DNA of 64,000 bases from Nymphaea colorata (lineage: Eukaryota > Streptophyta > Magnoliopsida > Nymphaeales > Nymphaeaceae). Location: positions 7,532,334 to 7,596,333 of the forward strand of contig NC_045147.1 of assembly GCF_008831285.2 (NCBI RefSeq), written 5' to 3'. Under the pieces are notes generated by a model, which saw only the letters and a list, made by a program, of their open reading frames with translations, was not told the origin of the DNA and ran no database searches. Position 1 is the stretch's first letter, and every line of letters starts with the position of its first letter. Shown here one piece after another: positions 1-11,719 of this stretch. A program made the position numbers and the translations under genes.

Positions 1-1
1 A

Positions 2-553
2 TTGAATCCGCAAAAATGTGTATTTGGTGTGGAATCCGGTAAGCTTTTGGGATTTATGGTCAGCAAAAAGGGAATCGAGATGGATCCTTCCAAAGCAAAG
101 GCGATCATCGAAATGTCACCCCCAACAAATCTTAAGGAGCTACGCAGCTTGCAAGGCAGAATTCAGTCAATCAGAAGGTTTATATCTAATCTCGCCATGA
201 GGTGCGAACCCTTCAACCATTTACTGCGGAAAGGAGTCAAATTTGAATGGGGGCATGAATGTCAAGCCTCATTCGAAAATATCAAGAAGTATCTTCTTTG
301 CCCACCAATTTTAAAACCTCCAATTTTAGGGGAACCTCTACTCCTTTACATCACAGTTAACGATTCAGCTTGTGGTGGATTTCTAGCTCAATATGAAGAA
401 AGATGCCGAATAGAACATGCCATTTATTACATCAGTAAGACATTTGTGCAGTTTGAAAAGAACTACTCGCACATGGAAAAAACTTGCTTAGCCTTGGTGT
501 GGATGTGTCAAAAATTAAGGCAAAAAATTAAGGCATTATCTATTGGCTTGTGA
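2..553 (+). pseudogene. pol: Reverse transcriptase tail and RT-linked RNase H (partial)
   Basis: This frame encodes the C-terminal part of the RT connection region followed by the RNase H-like domain fused to gypsy RT. It opens with NPQKCVFGV and LLGFMVS, the usual step after the RT palm, and later has the block ACGGFLAQYEE and FEKNYSHMEKTCLAL, typical of the linked RNase H. It is cut by the window edge at the left. The frame ends in nonsense because of a 13-base tandem duplication at 509-533; the same protein continues one frame over until about 1000. In life the product would copy element RNA inside a cytoplasmic particle. No catalytic YxDD motif is in view because that part is off the window. 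Confidence 0.85.
509..533 (+). repeat. 12/13-bp tandem duplication causing a frameshift
   Basis: CAAAAATTAAGG (509-520) is followed at once by CAAAAAATTAAGG (521-533). The extra 13 bases shift the pol frame by one, exactly matching the switch from the frame of 2-553 to the frame of 543-1046. Confidence 0.85.
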
Positions 554-1010
554 AGTTAAAATTTTATCCAAACTTAATCCACTCAAATATATCCTCGAAC
601 AGCCATTTCTGAATGGAAGGATAGCAAAGTGGCAGGTTTTGCTGATGCAATATGATTTGGAATATGTGTCACAAAAATCAATCAAGGGGCAAGCCATTGC
701 AGACCAATTGGCAGATTTTCCTCTATATGAAGAAATTAGAACAAATGATGATTTTCCAGATGAGCAAATCCTGACAACTGAACCAGAGCCGATTTGGGAG
801 ATGTACTTTGATGGATCTAAGAGCACAGCTGGGGCAGGCATTGGGATACTTTTCATTACACCAGAAAGGGAAATGATTCCTTACTCTCTCAAATTGAATT
901 TTTCCTACACGCATAATATGGCAGAGTACGAGGCCCTAATCCAAGGACTCAAAGTGTTGCTCAAATTTAAAGTGCAGAGAGTTTGCATTTTTGGAGATCT
1001 GTCAGTCAGG
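543..1010 (+). pseudogene. pol: Second, archaeal-type RNase H of a Tat element
   Basis: After the end of the RT-linked RNase H (KSIKGQAIADQLADFP) this frame carries a second RNase H: YFDGSKSTAGAG, MAEYEALIQGL and FGD, the three acidic positions D, E and D of the fold. This extra domain is known only in the Tat group of gypsy elements and in some other retroelements, and is thought to help remove RNA during reverse transcription. The frame breaks near 1003-1010, where about ten bases seem to be missing compared with the family pattern; coding resumes in the frame of 983-2521. The ORF itself runs to 1046 but its last dozen codons are out of frame. Confidence 0.8.
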
Positions 1011-2521
1011 TCAATGGAGATTGTCAAGTCAAAGATCAAAAATTGATCCCGTATCAAGAGTTAGCAGCTTCCCTCTTAAGACAGTTCGAGGAATGTCAAC
1101 TCTTACATGTCAAAAGAGAATTTAACCCAATAGCAGACGGTTTAGCCAGTTTAGGCTCTACCATTGCCTTCAAACCTGGAGAATCTATCAGATCTTTTGA
1201 AGTTGGAAGACTCGAACAACCATCTTTTGTCATACCAGAACAGGTGTTGCAAGCAGAAAGTAGAGAAACACCATGGTATCAGAACATCAAGGATTTTCTC
1301 CAAACTGGAACACTTCCACCAGAAATGTCTCGAAAAGAGCAAAGAGTTTTGAGACACATGTCTTCAAGATATTTCATTCTAGCCGACATCCTATACAAAA
1401 GAGGATTCAGCATAGAATATGCTAGATGTCTCGATGCAAATGAGGCACTAGAAGTCATTCAAGAAGCCCATGAAGGAATTTGTGGGGGACATGTAGGGTA
1501 TCAGACCCTCGTCAAGCAGATAGTCAGAGCAGGGTACTATTGGCCCACAATGCAAAGAGATTGTCACCAATTTGTCAAGAAATGCATCAAATGTCAGTTG
1601 TATGCACCATCAATTCATGCTCCAGCAGCGTACCTTCATTCGGTCAGCTCACCATGGCCATTCTCCATGTGGGCCTTCGACGTAGTCGGTCCAATCAATC
1701 CACCTGCCTCAAATGGACACAGGTATTTTCTTGCAACTACAGATTACTTCACCAAATGGGTGGAAGCGATCACTTTAAAAACAGTCGAAGGACAACACGT
1801 AGTGTCCTTCATTCATAAAAATCTTTTGTGTAGATTTGGCATCCCGTATGATATCGTTTCTGATAACGGTACTCATTTCAAAAATGAGAAAATGCGCAAT
1901 CTTTGTCACAAACACAAAATACAACATCACTTTTCTGCCCCATATTACCCTCAAGGTAATGGTCAGGCAAAAGCAACCAACAAGATTTTGATTCGTGTCT
2001 TAGAAAGGGCAGTTGAAACAGGCCAAGATTGGCACGAGAAAATGCACAATGCACTTTGGGCGTATCGAACCACAATTCGGACACCCACCAATGCTACACC
2101 AGCAGAATTAGTATATGGAACGGAAATTGTCCTTCCATTACATGTCCAAAAACCAGCAATGAAATTTGCTGCTCTCATTGAACTCCCAATTAGTAAATAT
2201 CAAAAAAAGATACTTGCTCAATTAGACCTCTTAGACGAGAAAAGACTACAAGCGGCAGAGCATGCCGAAGTCTATCGTAAGAGAGTCGCCCGACATTATG
2301 CCAAATCAGTCATTGAAAGAAAATTTCAGGTAAATGATCTTGTTTTAAGATCCATAGTTCCACTCAGGAGTAGACCCAAAGGAAAATGGGCACCGAACTG
2401 GGAAGGACCATATGTTGTCAAAGAGGTTCTACCTCACAATTCTTATCGACTGATTGATGCCGATGGGGTTGAAATCCCCGATCCAATTAATGCTTTGCAT
2501 CTCAAAAAATTCTATACTTGA
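983..2521 (+). pseudogene. pol: Integrase, with end of second RNase H; catalytic Glu changed to Lys
   Basis: The 512-codon frame starts inside the second RNase H (from QVNGDCQVKD on) and then encodes integrase. Seen: an HHCC zinc finger (AHEG, GGHVGY, then KKCIKCQ, about residues 160-205), a DDE core with the first Asp in FDVVG, the second in SDNGTHFKN, and the third site in GNGQAKATNK. The last should be Glu in this family; codon 330 (1970-1972) reads AAA, Lys. Loss of this residue should abolish strand transfer. The frame then runs to a C-terminal region ending just before an A-rich stretch, with no chromodomain, as expected for the Tat branch. The nominal start is not a real start, only the first Met after the upstream frame break. 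Confidence 0.88.
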
Positions 2522-3570
2522 ATTTGTAATTCAAAAAAAAAAAAAAATTCAAAATAGTTGTGCTTTGATAAGCACGTTTGTAACAATTTTCAAACCAACT
2601 AAGGGGCATGGTATCCCTTAGGGAAAAGTTTCAAAAATGCATCAAAATTTTCAAACTCAACCCATGTCTTGAGGACAATTGCAAGGGCATCGTCTTGAAA
2701 TAGGCAAGAAATTTCACAGACATTGAGGAACTAATGTATAGTAATTAATGTTGGTCCCGACAATCGGCATTTGTAAAGGTCTAGCATGAGATGCCATAAG
2801 AAAAAGTCTTGTCACCTAAAAGACCTTGGCAAGATGCTAGAAAAAGCTATCAAGCGAAATGAGTTGAGCAATGAGCTCGGGGTGAGTGTAGTTGTTCCTC
2901 TGGTTCAAAGCTCAGCAGGCGCGGGTGGGCATATGACCTATGCTTACGCCGTGAAGCTAAAAAGCAATCCATGAACATTTTGCTTATATTAAGTCTCCTA
3001 AAGCCTTCTGAATTCGAGCAAGTAAGCCCGGGGAGTGTTTTACATTTCGTACCCTGAGGCCAACTGGTCTAGGAGTTACCGGCCCAAAGCTTGTTACAAG
3101 GGTTCAGAAGAAAGCCCGATAGACTTGATATTACACAAAGCAAACTACACAAAACCGCCAAAGCGGTGGAACTCTGTAGTAGCTTTTGGGGTGGTGAGGA
3201 ATTTCTCCCAAGAGTGAAGGGTGGCTCAAAAAGAAAATCAAAATTCAAAAGCAAAAGCGAGTATGTGAAAAACTAAGTAAAAGGAGAGAAAAAGCACTTG
3301 CCAATGATTTAGAAGGCATCGAGGGCAAATTTCTCCAAGCATCAAATGCAAAAACTTTCACAATTACAAAATTTTTCAACCAACATTAATTCCTCTACAA
3401 AGTCTCCAATGAGATGGAGAAAAATCTTCTTATTTCAGGTCTATGCCTAGCATTTCCCCTCGAGCAAGGATGGTTCAACATCATTTGAAAAATGGATCTT
3501 CCAAACGATTTGCAAAAATTTGGTGCGTGAATTTTTGCTATTAAGCAAATTATTCAATTTGCTTAACAAC
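2522..3570 (+). other. Noncoding 3' region of the Tat element
   Basis: Between integrase stop and polypurine tract there are about 1,050 bases with an A15 run near the start and only short ORFs (for example 2786-2974) lacking any recognisable domain. Tat elements commonly have such a long 3' untranslated stretch. Confidence 0.6.
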
Positions 3571-3583
3571 AAAGAGGGGCATC
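3571..3583 (+). promoter_or_regulatory. Polypurine tract
   Basis: AAAGAGGGGCATC lies directly before the LTR start TGTTAACACCCC. It primes plus-strand DNA synthesis. The same 13-mer recurs at 8346-8358 before another LTR, which supports both calls. Confidence 0.8.
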
Positions 3584-6500
3584 TGTTAACACCCCAAATT
3601 TTTCCACATCAAAATTGAAGCAATGTGAAAATTTCACAAAAGAATTGTGAAAATTTACAATTTCAAAGCCAATTTCGAATCTAAAGAACAATTAGATTCA
3701 AATCGTGAATTTAACTCGATACACGAATCCCAATGCAGGATTACAAGTCCAAATTCAATTGCAAATGTCATTTGAAATCCAAATCCAATTGCAAAATGCA
3801 AATTTTGACTTAGATCCAAGAATTGGATCTAATTCAGTCTAAAATGCTACGTGGGACCCACGTGTGGGCCCCACCTAGCCCGTGTGGTCAAGAGCCCCCA
3901 GGGGCCATGCCCCCTCCATGTCAAAAAAATAATAAATAAATATTTTCTCTCAAATTAATTGAAGAAAAGTCATTTTCAAGAAGAAATAAAGGAGAAACCT
4001 AGGAAAAGAGAGACATTTATGTCTCTCTCTCTTCTTTAAGCAGGTCCTCCTTAAAGAAAAAAATCATTTTCAAGGAAGCAATTACTAGACTGGTCAAACT
4101 CACCTAACCTACTTAATCCAAGTAGGTTTGACCCGGGTGCACTCAAATGTGGTGCCAATTCCAGCTAGGTTCGGTCACCATGGGCTCAACACAATCAAAA
4201 CGTAAGTCTGTCTCATGATCCAATTAATGGACGAAAATAGACTTTGACCGAACCAAACCCACTTTGACTAAACTCAGTGAAAGTACAATTTAGCTCAATT
4301 AAGAGCTTTCTTGATCTAAATTTATCAAATTACCTCAAATAAAGTCAAACTACTTGCAAATGAGCTTTGACTTTGGCCAATTGGTCGAAATTGATCAATT
4401 TGGACAATTTTGCCCTTCTGAGGTCAACTTAAGATTAAAAAGCCTAAAATGGTTTATGAAAGGCAAATAAACATTTGAATTTGTCAAATGCATGAATCAA
4501 ATACCAAATTTAAATTGAATTTCTCAAGTGAAAGTTTGATTCAGTTGAAATCCATTTTCAATCAAGTTTTGAACGAAAATACCCTTTTCGAACCAAATTT
4601 GATAAAATTTTTAAATTTTATTAAAATTTAAATTTAATTATCATAATTCAATGGCATTTGGAGCTTAGTAACTAGGTTTTAACCTTATAAGCTCAATTTC
4701 AAACAAAAAATAAATAAATAGTACAAAATAAGGGCAAAACCCTGTGCAAGGGCATTTTCGTCCAAAATTTTGGTCAAAATGGTCACCTAGGTCTGAACCC
4801 ATGTTGACCAAACCTAGCCCAGCCCACCTAGCTCGTGGAAATGGGCTGAGAAATGGTCAATTAGAGCCTTTAAAGTCTATTTAACTCATTTTACAAGTCC
4901 CCAAGGTCTTAAGCAAGTTCCCAAGGTGAGTTAAGAAGGTGGTTGAACCCACCTCCTCCTCTATATAAACCTCCCCTTTGCTACCAAGGGAGGGACGAAA
5001 TTTTAGAGCATTCTATCAAATTGCTGCAGCCAAAGACCTAGGAGGGAGAAGCCAAGGAAGAGAGAAGAGGTTCGTCCAAGCCCCCTTCCCCTTTTTCTCC
5101 CATTCTCTTTTTCACTTTCTTCTATTCTCCCCATTGATTTTGCTAAGTTAGGGTGCTTAAGTGAACCCTTAGGATTTTCGTAGTGAGAAGCCCTCTTTAC
5201 CACTCCAAATTCCAGCAAGCAAGCTATTTCTTATTCTAGCTTTGCTAAACTTGAATCCACGGTTGGATTCTTGCTTAGGATTGCTTGAGTAAGAAAACAA
5301 GTGAAGACGAAGGACAAACATCAAGACCGACGGCAAGGTCGGTGATCTTAACTCACTTCTCTTCTGCTTTAGCTTATTGTTGATTTATTTTAATTCCAGC
5401 AATTCGTGGGAGGGTTTATTTTCATTTGCTTACGGCTGGGAATGATGTTCAGCTAAGGGAAACCTACGCTTCAATGTACATGTTAATGCATAATGCATGC
5501 ATATGTCGGTTTTTCTTAAATATGAAGCCAAGTATCAAATTTTGAAATGGGCCCCAAGGTCACGTCCCTTTCAAAGGAATCAACTTAATACCATTTTGAA
5601 CTCCCTACTATGAGAGAATCCCACGGTGAGAGAGTGATTTTGCTACGTCACGTATGATGAAAATGCCTATAAGGGATGAATACGTTTTTATGAATGTGAT
5701 CCACCATTGCATGGCGAAATGATGACGAATAAGCTTGAGTATTGTATTATTTTCTTTCTTATTCACAGTCATTTTGATTCATGTCTTTCAATTCAATTAA
5801 TCAAGGGTAGTAGGGAAGATTTGAAACAAGTTTTCAATCTTCCTACATAAAAGAACCCAGTCATGAATCATCATGATTCATGAGTCATGCGGTCCCTTGA
5901 TAAAATTTCATTTTGAAAAGTAAGGTACGTATATGTATACATTGTTATATATGTACATATATGTATCCGATTTCTTGTCAAAAATTACATTCCTCCCTTA
6001 AAATCAGGTTGGAACATGTTTTCAAATCGGTTTTTAATGAAATGGGCCATTTTTATTGATTTTCCTAGTGCAAGACTATGAATCATTTTTATTTCATTTT
6101 TACTTAATTTCAGCAAATCCATACGTAAGATGTATGTATGTTGTTGAAATCAGATCATGTTTCATAGGAATTGGTTTAAGAATGTCAAAGTTTACATAGT
6201 TGAAATACCAACTATCCTAGAATCATCCAAAAGAGTTGACGATCTCATTACTATCAAATCTGGAATTTGAATCTATTTGAAAGACTTGTCATTTCCATCT
6301 AAGAAACAACATATTTATTGGAATCAATGTCGACAATTTTCAGCTATTTAAATCAACACAATGTCTGATTTTTAGCTATTTTGAGACAAAAGTGGATGTC
6401 CTCCACGTCTCCCATCCATTTCAAAGATTTAACTTGACATCATTTATATATTTTCACCATTTTGATAATTTTATGTCAAGCATCAAGCTTATGGACTACA

Positions 6501-7448
6501 TCTCTAATTCATGTGCTTAATCATATAATGAGCACATATAGAGAAAGTCCTACATTTTAATCAATCTTCATGCATAGATTGTATGACGTGCAATACGGAC
6601 TTTAAGAGATTATGAGGGAGTGAAGAATGTATGTTTCATATGAATGAATCTTGAGGGATTATGAAAGAGAGAAGAATGAATGTTCCATATAGTTTCCATT
6701 CTCGTTTCATGCATTCACTTTCACTCAAAATCAATGGCACCACATGCACATTCTCAAGAAATTAAGTGATTCAAATTTAAGTTGCAAAAAGTGACCAAGT
6801 CATATTGCAATGAGAATTTGTAAACCTCACTTAACTTCAAAAGAAAACACAAGCAATGCATTCATAATCTTTTGGCCAAAGTGCATTTGAAAAACAACAT
6901 GTTTTCTAACAATTTGGAACCTATGTTCTTTCAAAAGAATGAATTCTACAAATCACATGATTTGACAAAAGAAAAGTTCAAAATCAATTTTTGTCATAAG
7001 ATGATCATCATCATCTAGAGTTCACAACAAAGAACTCAATTCCAAATCTTCAAAAATCCTCAAGAATTATGTGTTTCAAATAACACCAAAACAAAGGTTT
7101 TTAAACCAACTTGAAAACCCCCAATATTCAAATTCATTTATTCAAAAAAATGAATTTTGGTTCTTGAATCCAAAACCTCAATGCATAAGCATATAGGACT
7201 TACATCAATAACTCATATATGATCCAAATGATCCTTAGTCCTTGGTCTAATTACCCCTGTTAAAGGCGGCAAGAACGGTTGGACCTCGTACCGACGAGCG
7301 GATCCTTTTCTCTTGAAAATTTTCTCAAAACCCTAATTTTAAAAGAATTTTGCTGACTCGCATTTCGACCTCCTTGAAAAAGGAGTGGGGTGCGAACATC
7401 AATACTCAAGAATGCCAAGTAGACATAAACCTTGCATGGTGAAGATCA
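3584..7448 (+). repeat. 3' LTR of the Tat element (about 3.8 kb)
   Basis: Starts with TGTTAACACCCC right after the polypurine tract. The end is set by similarity: a block containing CCTGTTAAAGGCGGCAAGAA and TACCGACGAG (about 7255-7305) matches blocks near the ends of two other LTRs (11,541-11,590 and about 24,460-24,520), and the AAACCTTGCATGGT tail aligns with AATCTTGCATGGTC at 11,702. No second copy of this LTR is in the window, so the length is an estimate. It holds no gene. Confidence 0.65.
4962..4969 (+). promoter_or_regulatory. TATA box in the LTR
   Basis: TATATAAA inside a pyrimidine-rich setting (CTCCTCTATATAAACCTCCC), 1.38 kb into the LTR. A transcription start would be expected about 30 bases on. 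It splits the LTR into U3 and R/U5. Confidence 0.6.
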
Positions 7449-8345
7449 GCCTGAGCAAAAGCAAGCATAAAGTTCAGGAGACAAATAGCCACAAATTTTA
7501 AAGAAAGAATACAAAATAAAAAACAAAATAAAAAAAAACGAGAACCTGCTTGAAAGGTCACAACTTTTTGCAATCCAAAATTCTCTTGTGAATAGCATGA
7601 AATTCCTTGTGGTCTAAAAGTCTATAAATCAATAATTGCTCATTTACGAGATTCTTTATGAAAATGAGAGTCTACCTTCGAAAAGTTCGTAAAATGATAT
7701 TGAAGGGAAGTTTGTTCCAAGGACCTTAAAAGGACTTAATTAGAGTGAGTTTTTCAGTCCTTTCGAATTGTGAAAAGATTAAAGCAAGTCCTCAAAAGGA
7801 TATAAGTCTCTTACTGAACATGATTTATTGAAAGCGCTCGATTTTGGCATAAGCTCACCCCTTGGGAGCTCCATTTTAAAACTTGTCCATCATAGGCACA
7901 TAGTGTCACAACAATTACCCGGTTCACAAACTGGAGCATCTTTTTATCAAAATTATAAGTTTACAAGGGCATTTTTTTATGGTCATGAATTTTTACAATG
8001 ACCACTCAGTTCTCAAACTCAAGTCATCTATCATTACAATGTTTTGAGCAACAAAATTTCATAAATCTCAAACTGGGATATCTTTGATTATCACAATGTT
8101 TGGAGCAACAAATCACCACAATTCTGATATTTCAAATTTTCACAATATTTGGAACAATGAATTTTCAGCCCTAATGTTTATACTGGGGCATTTTATTTTT
8201 TCCAAAAAAAATTCTACTCATCACATTTGCATAATGGTTTTCAAAAACCAAGATCTTTTCCCTATATGGCATACTAGGGCATTTATTTTCAAATTTAGTG
8301 TCTCTCATCTTCCCCACTAATCATGGTTTGACATGGCTCAGTAGC
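7449..8345 (+). other. Remnant 3' noncoding region of a second Tat element
   Basis: No coding sequence is recognised. The stretch ends in a polypurine tract and an LTR start, so it is most simply the tail of an older element into which the first element was inserted. The phrases TACTGGGGCATTT and CTAGGGCATTT echo the 3' noncoding style of this group. Confidence 0.45.
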
Positions 8346-8358
8346 AAAGAGGGGCATC
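8346..8358 (+). promoter_or_regulatory. Polypurine tract of second element
   Basis: AAAGAGGGGCATC, identical over 13 bases to the tract at 3571-3583, followed by TACAAAACCCCACAT in the place of an LTR start. Confidence 0.7.
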
Positions 8359-11300
8359 TACAAAACCCCACATATTTTATTTCCAAAATGACCATTTTAC
8401 CCCTCCTAATGAGCCGATCTTCTGAAATATTTTCAAATGCAAAGACCAAACATCACATAACCAAGTATTTTATAATCCAATTACAAGACAGCTGGACCCA
8501 TATCACCCAATTTGTTGCCAGCCAAGAAAATGACCATTTTGCCCCTAAAGATCCCTCAGAACTGTAGAGAATTATATTTTACGATCTTAATTATAAAAAT
8601 TCACTCATTTGCAAATCACTAGGACTTTTGTAGCCCATTTTTCAGCTCACATTTAGTTGAACTTAGTTAAAATGGTCCATTTATGCTGTTTTCAATTTCT
8701 AGTTTGGTTAATTATGAAAATTTTAATTTTCTAAGGGCAAATAAAGTCATTGTTATATGAAATTTCATATGGAACATATTTTAATATTGTCCATGATCCT
8801 GCATAATTTGATGTCCACCCTGACTCACAGAACATGGGATTTTGGGATAGGGACAAAATTGTTATTTGGCTAAATGTGCATTATTTTCACAACTTTCGAA
8901 GTTAAGAACCACATATACCTAAGCTAAATATTTCATGCATCAAAACTGAACCCAGTATGGATCATGTAGAACCTAAACCCTCCTTGGAATCAATCACCTC
9001 AGTTTGACCTAAAACTGAACCTAGTTGACTGAGCCTAGTTTGGACATACGTCCAACCTAGCCCAAACCCAGAGCAAGCCCAGGTCCACCTCCAAGCACTG
9101 ATTTTCAACCTGTTTGAGCTCAGGCTGAGCCTAGGTCCTACACCTGGATCTCAGATCATGACTTTAAACTCCAAATTTGCAAACTAGACTTATAATGTGC
9201 ATTGTTTCAGTTCTGGATCTCATATTTGATATCCAAATTCACTTTTTTGATCCAAAGCAAGTCTCTCCCTCTTTGATTTTCACGTCTTTCTCTCTCTCTC
9301 TCTCTCTCTCGCTCTCAGTGTCTCAATCTTTTTCTCTTTACCTCATGGACTTCATGTGAGCATCATGCTATTCTCCTATGTCATATTGGTCACCATTAAT
9401 TCTCTTCTTTTACATATATCACGTGTGCATATACATGCACACAGTTCATTAAATTCATGCATAACTTGTTTTGTTTTGTTCAATTCATATGTTTAGTTAT
9501 TATTTTGTTTTTCTTTCTTTATATTACATTCCAATATGATTAGTTGATTGATTTGCATGATTAATGTCATCATAAATGGGGATTTTCATTAAAATCTAGT
9601 TTAAGGGATGTTAGATTTTAAGTTAGATGAAAATTGGATGTATTATCGGAAGCCTAATTTTGGACTTCTGATAGCTATATCTCACAAACTAGAAATTATT
9701 TTCACAATCCGGAAAAAAAAAAACCTAGTGTGTGTGTGTCAAGTTTGTGTCTACCAAAGTTTATGCGTTTCAGTTGTAATTTGGCCCTTCTACCACACTG
9801 ATTTTCAAAACTAGTTTTTTTGTCTTATATTTCTGGTAGACTTAAGTTATAAAGTTTTCTTAAATTAATTAACTTAGTTCTTTCAATCCATTGGTCCAAA
9901 TTGAGTTACGTAAAAAACAGGAGTTTGTTGTATGTATCTAGTTCCTTCACCTAAATTTTCAAGAAATTTCATATTAATTTGACCCCTCAATTAAGTGTTT
10001 TGCCCGGATTTGTCTTTTGTAATTTTCTGGAACTTTTTGAAAAACTTTGTAGAAAACAGAATTTCTGCTCAAGTTTACACACGTTTCATTTTCTGTGTTG
10101 TTATATATGGTTGTTTTATCGTGATTTCGAGTTCTGATTCTGATGTATGGAGGGTTTACAGACAAAATTTTCATGTTAATACACATAGATCTAACATGTT
10201 TTCACGCTGGCAAAGTTCGTAATTTGAACTATTTTCTATTTTTCTTGTTTTTTTGTTTTTCTACAAAGAACTGTTTAATAGCTCAGGTTTCCGAGCCTAT
10301 AATTTTTTGTCCATAATAAGTTTTTTGAAAATTTTAAATCTAGATGAAAGCTTGATATACAAAGAATTACTGTACCAAGTTTCATGATCATTGAATATAA
10401 TTATGTAAACTTTTTTATTTGTCCAACATGAGTTGTGAAGTTATTTTACTATTTTCTGGTACTTGGTCAAATAGTCTCAGTCTCACTGCAAGTTGTTATT
10501 TCTATAATAACTTTGAGGATCAATAACTTTTTCATCTATTATCATTTTTGGAACCTATGAAGTTCTATTGATTCTCGGTTGTACATAAAGTCTATAGTCT
10601 AAAATTCAAGTAGATCCAAGTATGTTTGCAAGTAGTAAAACTATTTTCTGCTCTGTTTACTTCAAAACACCGTTTTCTTCACTGGATTTCTTGTTTAATA
10701 TCTCTTTATAGAAAATAGATTTTTCTAATTTATCAGTTGAAACTAATTGCTGGATATGTTGATACCCTTCACCCAAAATTTGATGAAGATTGTCTTTCAT
10801 TTGCCTATCTTTTAGTACCAATTATATCTATTGTAGAGATTAAATTGCAGTTTTTCTAGGACTTGGACAAATTTATGTTTTCTATGTAGTTAGGGATTTT
10901 CTATCTGATTTTCAATTTTTTAGTCAATTACTTTCATTTTATTTTGGTAAAATCTCAAGTAATGTGATTAATCATGTAAATCATTATTTTAGGGTTTCAG
11001 AATGTGTGTATTTGATTAATTGTATCCATGCATCATTAAATATGTATTATTTCAAAAATATTGCATTTAGACTCCAATATGTAAAATTAGGGCTTTGAAT
11101 GAGGTTGTACCATCCTCATTAAGCTTGATGTATCAAGTGAAAGCCCTAATTTCAATCTGAATTTCGTATCATTTCAAAATATCATATCATTCATGCATAA
11201 ATGTCAGTTTTGCTTTGTTTCATTTTTTTATTAATGTGTTTAACTCTGTGCATTCATGTAGTTTACTTAGAACCTAGATCTCATTCTTGCATTGAATCTG

Positions 11301-11719
11301 GTTTTGTATGCATTCATATGTGATCTAAAAATTAGCCTTTGTATGGACCCATGATGATACAGATCATGAATTATGTCACTTAATTCAAGAAATTTCAGTT
11401 CATGCTCTCTAATATTTGATGATCCATTTAGTTTTCTAAAATTCTCTCATTTTCAAAATTCAGGATTCCTTTCACATTCAAATTTAACAACAATCCTACT
11501 TTGGGACCTTAAACACATAATCTAGTCATTGATCTTGTTATCCCTGTTAAAGGTGATAGCAACGGTCAGATCTCTTACCGACGAGTAGAGTAGAGTCCCA
11601 TCTCTCATGGATTCTTGCATTGAGAATACGAAGGTGAGTTAATACGTTGTTTTCGTTTTCTATTCATCCCATATGAATATTCATGACGTGCAAGGTTATG
11701 AAATCTTGCATGGTCAACA
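8359..11719 (+). repeat. LTR of second Tat-family element (about 3.4 kb)
   Basis: Begins after the polypurine tract; the first bases read TA where TG is expected, a single G-to-A change. It shows the phrase ACCATTTTACCCC, repeated as ACCATTTTGCCCC about 143 bases later. A CT microsatellite lies near 9290-9325. It ends with the conserved block TTATCCCTGTTAAAGGTGAT and TACCGACGAG (about 11,540-11,590) and a GGTCAACA terminus. The first kilobase is clearly similar to the LTR fragment at 38,806. ORFs inside (such as 9995-10,222) show no domains. Confidence 0.6.

Larger units (their letters stand above)
1..7448 (+). mobile_element. 3' part of a Tat-lineage Ty3/gypsy retrotransposon
   Basis: The window starts inside the pol region of a large LTR retrotransposon. 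Seen in order on the plus strand: end of reverse transcriptase with its linked RNase H, a second RNase H, integrase, about 1 kb of noncoding DNA, a polypurine tract and a long 3' LTR. A second RNase H between the RT-linked RNase H and integrase is the known hallmark of the Tat branch (Tat, Retand, Ogre). The 5' LTR, gag and protease lie off the left edge. The coding part has two frame breaks and a changed integrase active-site residue, so this copy is dead. The right edge is inferred by aligning the LTR end with two related LTRs in the window; an alternative end is near 7398. Confidence 0.85.

Noticed and set aside
7398-7398. Alternative LTR end at GGTGCGAACA
   Set aside because: It has a CA end, but alignment with the other LTR ends carries on for about 50 bases, so 7448 was preferred; it stays possible.
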